Part shown: positions 7,280-17,400 of the stretch, one piece after another
Layout: each line of letters opens with the position of its first letter
Numbering within the stretch: the stretch's first letter is position 1
Origin: Myxococcota bacterium
Lineage (GTDB): Bacteria; Myxococcota_C; UBA6777
NCBI GenBank assembly: GCA_023150835.1
Contig: JAKLKB010000126.1
Coordinates: 1 to 20,414 of the forward strand
Reading direction: 5' to 3'
Length of the DNA stretch: 20,414 nucleotides
The notes under the pieces: generated by a model
Databases searched by the model: none
What the model was told of the DNA's origin: nothing
Seen by the model: the letters and a program-made list of their open reading frames with translations, nothing else
Translations under genes and position numbers: made by a program

Positions 7280-7301
7280 GCGCACCCGATTCTTGGTGCG
7301 C
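7280..7301. promoter_or_regulatory. Inverted repeat in the leader of the SurA-like gene
   Basis: GCGCACC (7280-7286) pairs perfectly with GGTGCGC (7295-7301) around an 8-base spacer, 19 bp upstream of the ATG at 7260. It has no T-tract, so it fits an operator or a leader hairpin near the ribosome site better than a terminator. The rest of the 222-bp gap between mfd and this gene shows no clear promoter. Confidence 0.4.
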
Positions 7302-7482
7302 AGATGACACATCTACGATGCGAAGACCCCCAAAATTGGCTCATCGCTCCAAAGAAAGCAAGCGCCTGCTCGTTCGAAAGAACCCGACGCTGTTCGCCCA
7401 AAAGCGCCCAAGAAGGAACAAACAAGAGAGGAGCGGCGCAAGGGCGAAAACAAAGACGTGTTCACAAGCGACCCACCGCCGA

Positions 7483-10400
7483 TCACGATGCAGGACGCCG
7501 CAAGATCAATGTTGGCAAAGGTCGCAAGAAGCTGCGGATCGAAGCAAAGGGATCTTTTTTGTCCAGCGCAGCGATCGATTCGATGGCTCCTTGCGGCAGC
7601 AGCCGAAACAACGGTTCTTTCTTTTGAACTTCGGCCAGCAGGCGCTCGTGATCAAGCGGCGCTTGGGGATGAAAAAACACACGAAACTTTTCGCCCGAAA
7701 GCTCGCCTGATGTCGCAAACAACGCCTTGAGCAACAAGCGGATCTCCATGCTTTGGAACAGCCGCTCGCTCTCTCGTGGCAACGGCCCAAAGCGATCGAC
7801 GAATTCTTCGGATAGTTGGTCCAATTCGTCTGTATCAACAGCGGTTGACAAGCGTCGGTAGCACTGCAAACGCAACTGGATATCGGGGACGTAATCATCC
7901 GAGAGATAGGCATCGATCCCCAGCTTGACTTCGGGATCGATCTGCGCATCCACGGGCTTTCCTTGGAGTTCAGCCACGGCTTCTTGCAGCATCTCCATGT
8001 ACAACTCAAGACCGATCGCGTGGATGTGTCCCGATTGTTCCTTGCCAAGGAGGTTTCCAGCGCCGCGCATCTCGAGGTCATGGCGTGCGATCTCAAAACC
8101 CGCCCCCAACTCTGTAAAGCGCTGCAACGTCGCCAAGCGCTGCTTGGCTTCGGGGTTGATCCGCGCATCTGGCGGAACCAACAGCACCGCGTAAGCGCGT
8201 TCTCGACCGCGCCCGACACGACCCCGGATCTGATACAACTGCGCCAATCCAAACGCATCCGCTCGATTGACCAAGATCGTGTTGGCGCGGGGGATATCGA
8301 GCCCCGATTCAATAATCGAGGTACACAGCAAGATATTGTAGCGGCCTTGCACAAAGTCCAGCATCACCCGCTCCAAGTCTCCTTCTGGCATCTGACCATG
8401 CGCCACGATCACCCGTGCTTCGGGGACGATGCTGTGCAGCCATGCCTGCATCTTTCCGATATCTTCGACGCGGTTGTGAACAAAAAACACCTGCCCACCG
8501 CGATGCAACTCGCGCATCACCGCTTCTCGGACGATCTCATCGCTCAATGGCGCAACCGTCGTTCGGATCGCCAACCGATCCACAGGCGGCGTCGTGATCA
8601 ACGACAGATCTCGCGCTCCCACCATCGACATCTCTAACGTCCGTGGGATCGGCGTTGCCGTCAATGTCAGCACATCCACCTCACTGCGAAACTGCTTGAT
8701 CCGCTCTTTGTGCTTGACTCCAAATCGCTGTTCTTCATCCACGATCAACAAACCAAGATTCTTGAAATGCACGTCCCGCGACAACAATCGATGCGTCCCG
8801 ATCACCACATCGATCTTTCCTGCTCCCAACAACCGAAGCGATTCTTTTTGATCTTTCTCTGATTGAAAACGCGATAGCACCGCGATCTTGATCGGATACC
8901 CATCAAATCGCTCCATAAACGTTGCACCGTGTTGTTGCGCAAGCACCGTCGTCGGTACCAACACGGCCACTTGGCGACCGCTAAAAGCCGCCACAAAAGC
9001 CGCACGGATCGCCACTTCCGTTTTGCCATATCCGACATCGCCACACACAAGGCGATCCATGCATCGCGGAGATCGCATATCTTCCAATACGTCTTGGATC
9101 GCTTGGGCCTGATCGGGGGTCTCTTCGTAAGGAAAACGCGCCTCAAACTCGGCGTACAGCTCGGGGGATATCTCGATCGGCTCGCCCGAATGAAGCTGCC
9201 GCGTGGCATAGAGCTTCAACAAATCCCCTGCGATCGCTTGGATCGCTGCACGCGCTTTGGTTTTTTTCTTCTCAAAGGTGTTGCTTTTGAGCCGATCCAA
9301 CGGCGGATCGCCCCCGCCTGTATGCCGCTCGATCAAGTGCAGCTTGGTCACAGGCAGATAAAGGCGGTCACTTCCGTGATATTCTAGCAACAAAAAGTCC
9401 CCTCGCACGCCTTCCATCTGCACCGCATGTAGCCCCCCATAACGCGCCATCCCGTGTTCGCGATGGATCACCAAGTCCCCGACTTGAAGGCTTTGTAGCT
9501 CGGTCTCCAACAATATGCCTTTTTTCTTGGTCTTGGAACGTCGGGCTTTTGGGCCAAAGATCTCTTCTTCCGAAAGCGTCGCCAGCCGCGCCCGAGGAAA
9601 CACAAATCCCTCGGATATACGGCCCAAATAGATGCTGATAAGATGGCGTGGCGCATCTCGCCGAAACAACGACTCCATCGAAAAGCCGTCCTCGCAGATC
9701 TGCGCCGACATCGCGTACAACTCCAACAACTCGCGCAAACGCAACGCTTGCCCTTTTGTCCCACACGCGATCACCACCACCAAGCCTTCGGCTTGCCACA
9801 TCTTGATCCGCTCGATCAACGGCTGCAAACGATGCTCTTGCGATGCAGGGATCGAACGCAAAAGCTGCTTCAATCCCTCCTGCGACAACGACACATACGG
9901 CATCAACAACTCGCCCGCATCCCCAAAACGCACCCCTCCCACTTGACGGCGCGCCTCTCTCAAAAAAGCCGCTCTCTCCGCCTGCTTCTGCGCTTCATCC
10001 ATCACCACAGAAACAACAGGACCCGTCACACCGCCTTGCCCCGAGACAACGCCTTCTTGACTCCCACTTGCTCTACGAACAACCGCTGTGTCTTCTTCCC
10101 ACTCTTCGTACTCATCGGATGAATCAGAGTCGTCGCCTTCCTCGATATATTCTTCGCCCACTTCCAGACGCCCACCCACCGACCCTTCAGACCCAGTCAA
10201 CGTGTCGATCTCCGTATAGCCGTATCGACCGCCATACGCGATCTCTCCAGCACTTTCTCGATGGCCGATGCGCGGACCTCCCCCGTCCTCTTCGATCTCA
10301 TCCCCCCATTCATCCAACAACAGAGAAGATGAATCCTCCCATCCTTCCGAGCTATCCATCCCCATCTCATCCAAACCGCCGTACTCATCGGTGCTTTTCC

Positions 10401-11979
10401 TGCGGCCTTTTCGCCCCCGCAAAGGCGTCGTGCGCTTGGCCGCTGCCTTCGGGTAGACCGAAGGAGCAGGCTTGACCTCTGCTCGCTTTTGGGACACGCG
10501 CTTCTCACGGACAGACAACGACCCGCCACCTTCCACACTCAACCCACGCCCGACACGCCCTTGTTCCGAGAGGACTGCCCCTTGCGATGACGACCCTCCT
10601 TGCGATGACGCCGATGAGGCCGAGATAACCGACCCTTCCGATGAGGCCAATCCTTCCGATGAGACCGTTCCTTCCGATGAGGCCGATGAGGCCGATGAGG
10701 CCGATGCCCCTGCCGCCTCTGAGAAGGCCGTCCCGCCCGATGCACCCACCTCCTCCAAGAAGGCCACCCCTTCCGAGAAAACGGGCGCTCCCGATGCAGT
10801 CGAGGCATCCGAACCCACCGACTCTTTTGTCAACGTGGGCTCGGCTGAACTCCCAAGCAAAAAGACGGACTGGTGTTCGATGCGGCAGACGCGGCGCAAG
10901 GAAGATTCGATCTCTTTGGTGGGCAAAAGGAAGTCTTCGGGCGGGAAAGCGAAGCGCCCTTCTGCGCAAAGGGCGGCATAACTTTCTTGCATGCGCTCGG
11001 TGTAGGCGCGAGCTTCGAGCAGGATATCGCGGGGTTCATCAAGGATCAGGAGAGTTTCTTTTGGCAGATACGAGAACAGACTCTCCAACTGCTCGTAAAA
11101 TCCGGGGATCATCCCTTGGCTGCCAAAAGGACGGACATCTTCGCGGATATCGTCAAGCAACTGACGCCACTCTCGCGTCGGATAATGCAGGATATCCGCT
11201 TGGGCAGCAAATCGCCGATTGGCCCAAGACAAGTTTTCAGGAGTTCGCAAAAGCTCATCCACAGGACCGACCAATAATTCTTCGGATTCGCAAACGGTAC
11301 GTTGCGTTGTCGGTTCAAAGTGGCGGATCGACATCACCAACTGATCGTCGAGTTCCACCCGCGCAGGGAAACGATACAACGGCGAAAAGATATCGACGAC
11401 CGCCCCACGCACCGAAAAAGTCCCGCGATCTTCGACGACAGGGACTCGCTGATACCCCGCTTGTACGAGATGATGCAGCAACTTGTCTCGTTCTAATTCT
11501 TCCGCAACCGCGATCAAGTCGGACGCACGACTCAATACAGGCTTCGGCAACACCCGCCGCAATAGCGCTGCCGCAGGCATCACCATCACAGGAAAGTGCC
11601 GATGCTGTAACTGAAGCAAGCCACACAAGCGGCTTTGAATCGCCCCACGATCCGGCATCATCTCGCTATAAGGTAAGATCTCATCGGCTGCGTAATAGCT
11701 CAAACGCGACAACGCCGCGTGCGGATCCTCTCCACAAAAAAACTGGATATCTTCGTAGATCTGATAAGCCCGTTGCGGTTCTGGAGCCACAACCACCACA
11801 GGACGGTCTGGAAACGCGGCCAACAGACGCGAAACCAACCACGCCAAAGCACCCCCTACCAACCCCGAAAGCGCGATCCGACTGGCTTCTCCGCGTACTC
11901 GCCCGATCAGTTCTTCTACACTACAACCGCCCCACGGCAGATCTTCCCCCAAGGCATGATAGATCTCTTGTCGCGTCAT
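7483..11979 (-). CDS. mfd: Transcription-repair coupling factor Mfd with large low-complexity insert
   Basis: Mfd displaces stalled RNA polymerase and recruits the UvrA-containing excision complex. This copy has 1498 residues against about 1150 usually. Start ATG 11979 (MTRQEIYHAL) follows GAGAG; the longer reading from 12189 crosses the promoter. Domains in order: UvrB-homology module (about 1-375, including YYAADEILPYSEMMPD), an insert (378-660), D3 (about 690-800), RNA-polymerase-interacting domain (about 828-890, VGDLVIHREHGMARYGGL), translocase (about 940-1300) with Walker A GDVGYGKTE (980-988), DEEQ (1081-1084), TATPIPRT and GRVGRG (1253-1258), and the C-terminal TRCF domain (about 1340-1430). 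All motor motifs are intact, so the protein should work. Its sigma70-like promoter is at 12040-12069. The SurA-like trio begins 222 bp downstream and may be partly read through. Confidence 0.96.
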   Translation of the reverse strand: MTRQEIYHALGEDLPWGGCSVEELIGRVRGEASRIALSGLVGGALAWLVSRLLAAFPDRPVVVVAPEPQRAYQIYEDIQFFCGEDPHAALSRLSYYAADEILPYSEMMPDRGAIQSRLCGLLQLQHRHFPVMVMPAAALLRRVLPKPVLSRASDLIAVAEELERDKLLHHLVQAGYQRVPVVEDRGTFSVRGAVVDIFSPLYRFPARVELDDQLVMSIRHFEPTTQRTVCESEELLVGPVDELLRTPENLSWANRRFAAQADILHYPTREWRQLLDDIREDVRPFGSQGMIPGFYEQLESLFSYLPKETLLILDEPRDILLEARAYTERMQESYAALCAEGRFAFPPEDFLLPTKEIESSLRRVCRIEHQSVFLLGSSAEPTLTKESVGSDASTASGAPVFSEGVAFLEEVGASGGTAFSEAAGASASSASSASSEGTVSSEGLASSEGSVISASSASSQGGSSSQGAVLSEQGRVGRGLSVEGGGSLSVREKRVSQKRAEVKPAPSVYPKAAAKRTTPLRGRKGRRKSTDEYGGLDEMGMDSSEGWEDSSSLLLDEWGDEIEEDGGGPRIGHRESAGEIAYGGRYGYTEIDTLTGSEGSVGGRLEVGEEYIEEGDDSDSSDEYEEWEEDTAVVRRASGSQEGVVSGQGGVTGPVVSVVMDEAQKQAERAAFLREARRQVGGVRFGDAGELLMPYVSLSQEGLKQLLRSIPASQEHRLQPLIERIKMWQAEGLVVVIACGTKGQALRLRELLELYAMSAQICEDGFSMESLFRRDAPRHLISIYLGRISEGFVFPRARLATLSEEEIFGPKARRSKTKKKGILLETELQSLQVGDLVIHREHGMARYGGLHAVQMEGVRGDFLLLEYHGSDRLYLPVTKLHLIERHTGGGDPPLDRLKSNTFEKKKTKARAAIQAIAGDLLKLYATRQLHSGEPIEISPELYAEFEARFPYEETPDQAQAIQDVLEDMRSPRCMDRLVCGDVGYGKTEVAIRAAFVAAFSGRQVAVLVPTTVLAQQHGATFMERFDGYPIKIAVLSRFQSEKDQKESLRLLGAGKIDVVIGTHRLLSRDVHFKNLGLLIVDEEQRFGVKHKERIKQFRSEVDVLTLTATPIPRTLEMSMVGARDLSLITTPPVDRLAIRTTVAPLSDEIVREAVMRELHRGGQVFFVHNRVEDIGKMQAWLHSIVPEARVIVAHGQMPEGDLERVMLDFVQGRYNILLCTSIIESGLDIPRANTILVNRADAFGLAQLYQIRGRVGRGRERAYAVLLVPPDARINPEAKQRLATLQRFTELGAGFEIARHDLEMRGAGNLLGKEQSGHIHAIGLELYMEMLQEAVAELQGKPVDAQIDPEVKLGIDAYLSDDYVPDIQLRLQCYRRLSTAVDTDELDQLSEEFVDRFGPLPRESERLFQSMEIRLLLKALFATSGELSGEKFRVFFHPQAPLDHERLLAEVQKKEPLFRLLPQGAIESIAALDKKDPFASIRSFLRPLPTLILRRPAS
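10000..10848 (-). other. Tripartite low-complexity insert in Mfd (residues 378-660)
   Basis: About 283 extra residues sit between the UvrB-homology module and D3. Part one (about 385-485) is Ser/Gly/Ala/Glu-rich with repeated SSEG and SASS words, encoded by 9-bp DNA repeats near 10676-10710. Part two (about 490-530) is strongly basic (VREKRVSQKR, RGRKGRRKS). Part three (about 531-635) is strongly acidic and Tyr/Trp-containing (EEYIEEGDDSDSSDEYEEWE). The frame stays open throughout and the flanking domains are normal, so it is a genuine in-frame insertion and not an assembly fault. Confidence 0.85.
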
Positions 11980-12039
11980 GAATTTTATCTCTCTGTTGGA
12001 CTGGCTACTGCGCTTTTGCGTAGGCTTGGCAGCGCACGA

Positions 12040-12069
12040 ACCATAGGACGCCCCGATGATCGCTGTCAA
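12040..12069 (-). promoter_or_regulatory. Sigma70-like promoter of mfd
   Basis: On the minus strand a perfect TTGACA (12069-12064) and TATGGT (12045-12040) are 18 bp apart. Transcription would start near 12033, giving a leader of about 54 nt before ATG 11979. Confidence 0.65.
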
Positions 12070-12072
12070 GTC

Positions 12073-12140
12073 GAGCCTCCAGCGCACACCTGCCAAAACG
12101 CGGATTATCGGGAAAAAGCCTCCACATACGCAAGAGGCTC
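12073..12140. promoter_or_regulatory. Three AGCCTC words between divergent promoters, candidate shared operator
   Basis: Between the two divergent -35 boxes, GAGCCTC occurs at 12073-12079 and inverted (GAGGCTC) at 12134-12140, and AGCCTCCA occurs at both 12074-12081 and 12117-12124. The outer copies lie 3 bp and 1 bp from the -35 boxes of mfd and of the plus-strand gene. This arrangement would suit one regulator acting on both promoters, but the words are short. Confidence 0.3.
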
Positions 12141-12141
12141 C

Positions 12142-12171
12142 TTGAAAAAGAAGCCACACCACGTCTATGAT
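12142..12171 (+). promoter_or_regulatory. Sigma70-like promoter of the GYPPQPQ-protein gene
   Basis: TTGAAA (12142-12147) and TATGAT (12166-12171) are separated by 18 bp. Transcription would start near 12178, about 66 nt before ATG 12245. Confidence 0.6.
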
Positions 12172-12244
12172 GCCGCGATGGTTCGGCATCCCCCGTACCC
12201 TTCGCGCTCGCTTTGTTCGACGACTCTTTGAAGGAGGTTTTTGA

Positions 12245-14308
12245 ATGCCCTCTGAACAAGCAGATATGGCCGCTGCACAGGCTCAACAATACGACCCACA
12301 GACGAGTGCCGATCCGCAGGCTGCCATGCAAGGCCCCGACCTTTCCGCTCTCTCTCCACAACAACAACAAGCCTACCAAGACGCCTTCCAACAGGCCATG
12401 GAAGCCCAACAGCTCTACGCCAAAGCCCAAGAAGATTACCTCCAAGCCCAACAGTCCGGCAACGAGCAACTCGCCCAAGAAGCCTACCAACAAGCCCTCA
12501 ACGCACAACAAATGTACGGGCAAGCCCACCAGATCTACCTCTCCATCCTCGAACAAGCCCAACAAGCCCAAGCCTACGCTGCTCCCCCTCAATCTGCTCC
12601 CCCTCCGCAGGAGGCTCCCCCCCCCTCGCTCTCGCCCCAAGTCCCCTCCGCTCCCCCTCAGCAAGGAAGCCAAGGCAATATGCCTTACGCACAGCCACTT
12701 CAGGGTTATCCGCCTCAGCCTCAGGGTTATCCGCCTCAGCCTCAGCCTCAGGGTTATCCGCCTCAGCCTCAGGGCTACCCGCCTCAGCCTCAGGGTTATC
12801 CGCCTCAGCCTCAGGGCTACCCGCCTCAGCCTCAGGGCTACCCGCCTCAGCCTCAGGGCTATCCGCCCCAGCCTCAGGGCTACCCGCCCCAACCTCAGGG
12901 CTACCCGCCCCAACCTCAGGGCTACCCGCCCCAACCTCAGGGCTACCCGCCCCAACCTCCGATGTACGGGGGAAGTCAAGGCAGTATGGATCAGATCCAA
13001 GCCCCGGGTTATACGCAGCAGCCAAGCTATCCACAGCCTCTGCCGACCGCCTCGCCCGAAGCTTCGGCTGCATGGGAAGAAGATCTCGATGCAGGAGCCT
13101 CCTCGAACTCCGAAGGTGGCGGAGGCAAGCTATTTTGGATCTTCGTACTCGCCGTGTTGGCGGTCGCTGGCTACGGCCTCTACACCCTGACCAAAGACGA
13201 CCGCCCCAAACCCGACTTGAGTAAGTTCGACAAACCCGCTGCACCTCCCCAAACCAAGCAAGATCTCGAACAGATCCGACGTTCTTTCTTGGGCCTTGAC
13301 AAAGAAAAACCCTCTCCCCACCTGCGTTCGCTCGTCTTCTCCAAAAAAGACGCCAAGTGGAATCGACTTGTCCTTTCAGGAAAAGGCGATTGTATGACGT
13401 TGTTTCTTAGTGACGGAAAAGACGTTTACTCTGGTGAAGGCGGTATTGATCCCAAAGAACCCAAGCTCCTGCGCCGCCCTTTCCCCGAAGAAGACTTCCC
13501 CATGAATATGGCCCCCTTCAATAGCCGCATCCTCGATTTCCAATTTGCGCAGGGCCTCTCGGGCACTTACCTGTTGATCCGTCACCGCATCGAAGGCCGC
13601 ATCTGGTTGGCCATCTACACTTTGTTGGGCAACCCTTTGGATGAAAAAGAAAAAGGCAAAAAGAAAAAAGACGATGTGACGTGCGGATCTTCGGGACATA
13701 CCCACGTCAAACGCGAACATGTGATCTTGCTTGGAACAGGAAGCTGCAAAAAAGCCGCAAAAGATCTGGAGATCAAAACGCATCTTTGCAAAGAAGATAT
13801 CGATATCCCCGAAAAAGGGAGCGTCTTTTTTTTCCAAAGTGGAAAAGCCTATCCGCCCGAAGGCTCCGTCATCATCGGCTCGACGCGACTCGATCTCGGC
13901 CCGAAGCGTTTCGCCGCAGAAGCCAACGAGCGCGGCTTTGCCTCCCGCCTTACCGTCTCGACGCCCCCTTCACCTGATCGCAAAGGCAAGCGATGGATCG
14001 CCCTCGATCAAAGCACCGGGGTCTTGTGGGCTTTTGACAAAAAACTCCGTCAATCTAGCCTCAGCGGCCCTCTGCCCACCTCCGCAAGCAAAGCACTCGC
14101 CGCCCATCTCGAAAAAAACACCCTTCGCGTGGTCTTCCCCACCAAATTGATCCGCTTTTCTTTGAAAGGAAAGCAACTCACCGAAGACAAGAGCTTCGAC
14201 TTTGGCGAAAAGCTCCAGATCCACTACGCCAGTTGGGGCAACGAAGGCAAGATCCTGCTGTTTGCTACAGAAAAAAGCTCCATCTTCCAATACGACGAAT
14301 CTCCATAA
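12245..14308 (+). CDS. Single-pass membrane protein with Gln-rich N-terminus and GYPPQPQ repeats
   Basis: A 687-residue protein of no family I recognise. ATG 12245 has GGAGG 8 bases upstream. Residues 1-110 are Gln/Ala-rich and helical (repeated [18 protein letters not shown]-like units), a probable coiled coil. Residues 111-153 are Pro-rich. Residues 154-239 are 12 tandem GYPPQPQ units, one expanded to nine residues. After a Gly-rich hinge a transmembrane helix (about 295-315, [19 protein letters not shown]) leads to a C-terminal domain of about 370 residues with beta-strand-like segments, Trp/Phe-rich repeats ([25 protein letters not shown]) and an internal Lys-rich loop ([11 protein letters not shown]), perhaps a beta-propeller. 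With no signal peptide, the repeat region should be cytoplasmic and the C-terminal domain periplasmic. GYPPQ tails in eukaryotic proteins drive self-association; a similar role here is inference. Confidence 0.85.
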   Translation: MPSEQADMAAAQAQQYDPQTSADPQAAMQGPDLSALSPQQQQAYQDAFQQAMEAQQLYAKAQEDYLQAQQSGNEQLAQEAYQQALNAQQMYGQAHQIYLSILEQAQQAQAYAAPPQSAPPPQEAPPPSLSPQVPSAPPQQGSQGNMPYAQPLQGYPPQPQGYPPQPQPQGYPPQPQGYPPQPQGYPPQPQGYPPQPQGYPPQPQGYPPQPQGYPPQPQGYPPQPQGYPPQPQGYPPQPPMYGGSQGSMDQIQAPGYTQQPSYPQPLPTASPEASAAWEEDLDAGASSNSEGGGGKLFWIFVLAVLAVAGYGLYTLTKDDRPKPDLSKFDKPAAPPQTKQDLEQIRRSFLGLDKEKPSPHLRSLVFSKKDAKWNRLVLSGKGDCMTLFLSDGKDVYSGEGGIDPKEPKLLRRPFPEEDFPMNMAPFNSRILDFQFAQGLSGTYLLIRHRIEGRIWLAIYTLLGNPLDEKEKGKKKKDDVTCGSSGHTHVKREHVILLGTGSCKKAAKDLEIKTHLCKEDIDIPEKGSVFFFQSGKAYPPEGSVIIGSTRLDLGPKRFAAEANERGFASRLTVSTPPSPDRKGKRWIALDQSTGVLWAFDKKLRQSSLSGPLPTSASKALAAHLEKNTLRVVFPTKLIRFSLKGKQLTEDKSFDFGEKLQIHYASWGNEGKILLFATEKSSIFQYDESP
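12704..12961 (+). repeat. 21-bp tandem repeat encoding GYPPQPQ (12 units)
   Basis: Twelve in-frame units begin at 12704, 12725, 12752, 12773, 12794, 12815, 12836, 12857, 12878, 12899, 12920 and 12941; the second is 27 bp, and the last ends in PP instead of PQ. Synonymous choices shift along the array: early units use TAT and CCT-CAG, later ones TAC and CCC-CAA. The units at 12878, 12899 and 12920 are identical, so the 3' end expanded most recently. Confidence 0.95.
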
Positions 14309-14455
14309 CCTCGTAGCAACTGGCTTTTTCGCATACAACGCTCCACCACAGCCCCGCTGCTGCTCTCCCGCCCTCAACCACGGAGCATCGCAAGCCATCC
14401 TGTCGCATCACAACCCACACCCCACGCAAACAAACGGCTCACACAGGTGTTGCAG

Positions 14456-17400
14456 ATGACACAACAGCCCCCTCTCTCCGCCGAAATCGACCTCGCCTCT
14501 CTCGAATCTCACGCCCGCTGGGCTCATCTGCTCTCGCACATCCCTGTCCTCTTACAGTCCATCCATCGACACGGACTTCAAAACCCCGAATCATGGGCAG
14601 AGATCATCCAAACACTCATCCCACACAGCCTTGCCGCGATGCTCTACCCCCATCACATCGCCCTCTGGACCTATCGCCCCCACCCAACACACCAAACCCT
14701 CCCTCTCTCTTTGCCTTCTCAAGACGTTTTCGCCTCCATACAAACCCTTTCTCACTCCCAACTCCCCCAACCTCTGCAACAAGCCCTGACAAAAATCACC
14801 CACCCTTTCCCCTCCGATATCCTCTGCGTACCCATCTCTCTTCTCCATCAGCGCATCGGAACCCTGTTGTGGTGGTTTTCCACACCACCCTCACCCCAAC
14901 AACAACACGCTGCCGTCTTGCTTTCCGAACAACTGTCTCCTCACCTTGCCCTCGCCCCCTTGTTGTCCTCTCCATCCGACGAGCCACTCCTTCAAACCTT
15001 TCTTCGTTCCGAAACGCTACGCGAAACCACCCCTTCTATCCGACAACTCAGCACCACCTCGGAGCCTCTTCTCGCTCCTCCCTCCACTTCCCACAATCCC
15101 CTTCCCAACGAACAACACCACCCACGCACAAAAACCACACACACACAAAAGCCACTCCACGCCCCACTCCCCCCTACAGAAAAAGAGACACACGCGATCG
15201 ACAACCTCTTTCCAAACAGCGATGATCTCTTCTTTCCCAACGACGACGATATCTTGTTCCCCAACGATCTCGAACCAACCTTGCCCGCCGCCCAACCCGC
15301 CGACCTTTCACCCACTCCAACAACTCCAACCTCGGCAGAAGAAAACCAACGCCTGCGTTCCGCCCTCGACGAAGCTCTGCGCACCGTCTCTCGCCTTCAA
15401 TCCACCTTGCATCAAGCCACCCAACTCGGCGAGGCACAAAGACAACAGCTTGTCGAATTGGCTCGCCTCAGCCTTGAGATGCACGAGCAGATCCGCGAAC
15501 TCCAAACCCAACGACGCCTCCAAACCCCCGAACCCTTTACACAACTCAACCAAGCCATCACACAACTACTGCCCAAACTCCAACGCTCTCTCGCCCAACT
15601 CGAAGAACATTACCAACACCTCGCAGAAACCCACCCCCAAGAAAGCCACGCCACTTACCAACTCACCAGCACCAGCCGCGCCTTGCTCAATTATCTCGCT
15701 CAGTGGTCTGATTACAATCGCTGCCTTCTCGGCCAGATCCAACCCAAGATCGCCGCTTTTTCGATCACCAGCTTGCTCGAACAACTCAAGCGCTCTTTTC
15801 GACCCCAACTCGAACACAAAGCCATCGTCTGGCGTTGGGAACTCCACCCACCCTCCCTCCCTGCCCTCGAAGGTGACGAAGAGATCGTCTCTTCCCTACT
15901 TTCATTGATCGTTGGCTACGCCATCGATCAATGCCCCCTACAAGGGCGCATCCAACTCACCCTTCAAAGCGATCAAACGGCCCCTCCTTCTTCGCTCCAG
16001 ATGCGCTTTGAATACCCCCACGTCTTCCTCGAAAACGCAGACCTCCAACGCCTTCTTGAACCCTTTGAAGAGCAAGCCCAACCCGTCTTTGTTCCCCGTT
16101 TGTCCCTCGCCCTCGCCAAACAACTCAGCCGCCTTCATCAAGGCCACCTCGCCCTCCAGTACAAAGACAAGCACCTCGTTGTTCTCTTGCGCTTGCCGAT
16201 CCAACTCCCCAAACGCGCCAAAGATGATCCACGCCCCGCCCTCGGCGTCACTCGCGAGCTCCCTTTGCTCCCAAGCTTCCCCAAACAATGGCGGCTTCCC
16301 TTCGCCGAACAACTCCAACATCTCTCGCCCCCCTACACCGACTCTCCCCCTCTGCCAACCGACTCCCCACACCTTTCTGCCGCCCCTTCCGTTGAAATAA
16401 AACATCCCCATCCCGCCGCCCATTCCGCCGAGATGCAACGCCACCACTCTTCCGCCGAGACACAACAACCCCTTCCTGCCGCACCTTCCGCCGAGACACA
16501 ACAACCCCTTCCTGCCGCACCTTCCGCCGAGACACACCCCCCTCATCCTGCCGCACCTTCCGCCGAGATATCTTCTGCTCTACGAAAGGCCTCCGCATCC
16601 GTCCAAACAGCACCTACCCAAACCACACAACGCTCCTCGCACGCCCCTTCCTTCGACACGCTCCCGCCCTCTAGTTCTGCGCGATCCGCCTCTCCTCTAC
16701 ACTCACCCTACGCTCCATCGACAAAACTCCATGCTTCCGACCTCTTCACCGATACCTCGCGACACTCGCCCTACAGTCCATCAGCAAAGCCCCATGCCTC
16801 CGGCCTCTCCGCCGACACCTCCGAACCAGAGATCGAATTTATCGAACTCACCCCCACCCACGCCCCCCACGATCTCGCTATCGCTCCCCCCATCCATCCG
16901 CCCTATGGTAGCAACCCAAGCTCCACCTTTGGACAACTCGACACGCTCGCCAAACAATTCCCCCTCTACCCCATGCAAGGCCCTTCTCTTCCCGTCTCCG
17001 AAGACAAACACGCTTCCCGCACGCTCTCCGCTCACCCAAAACCCACCCCCACCGCCCTTGTCTACGGAACCGCCAGTGGCGCGGGCGAAGAACCTCAACT
17101 CCTCGACGGCTTCCAATTCCTCCAATTGGAAAATCACCTCTTCCCCACCCTCGAAGAACTCGCCCATCAAGCCCAATTCCGCCCTCCACGCTTGATCCTC
17201 TTTGGACCTGACGATCAGCAGGCCCCCCAACTCAAAACCCTGCGCACGCGCATCGAAGACAACGTCCGCATCCACGTCCCCATGCTCGAAAAACAAGGTA
17301 GCATCGACTTTTATCGCTTTCATTGGAGCCACTACCGCAGCCTTCCCTTTAGCGCCACTCACCTGCTCCAATGGCTCCAATCTGTCCGCATCGCCCGACC

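Noticed and set aside
10641-11981. 446-codon plus-strand frame inside mfd
   Set aside because: It is antisense to conserved Mfd domains and its Pro/Met/Arg composition is a mirror of the Ser/Gly/Glu-rich insert.
12005-13000. Long minus-strand frame rich in Arg/Leu/Gly repeats opposite the GYPPQPQ array
   Set aside because: It exists only because the 21-bp repeats are open in several frames; it crosses both promoters, has no ribosome site, and the plus-strand frame has ribosome site, helix and normal downstream sequence.
14946-15908. 320-codon plus-strand frame overlapping the pseudo-histidine-kinase gene
   Set aside because: It is a shifted frame of the same strand with Pro/Ser/Asn-rich composition and no domain; the longer frame shows GAF, coiled-coil and HATPase-like order.
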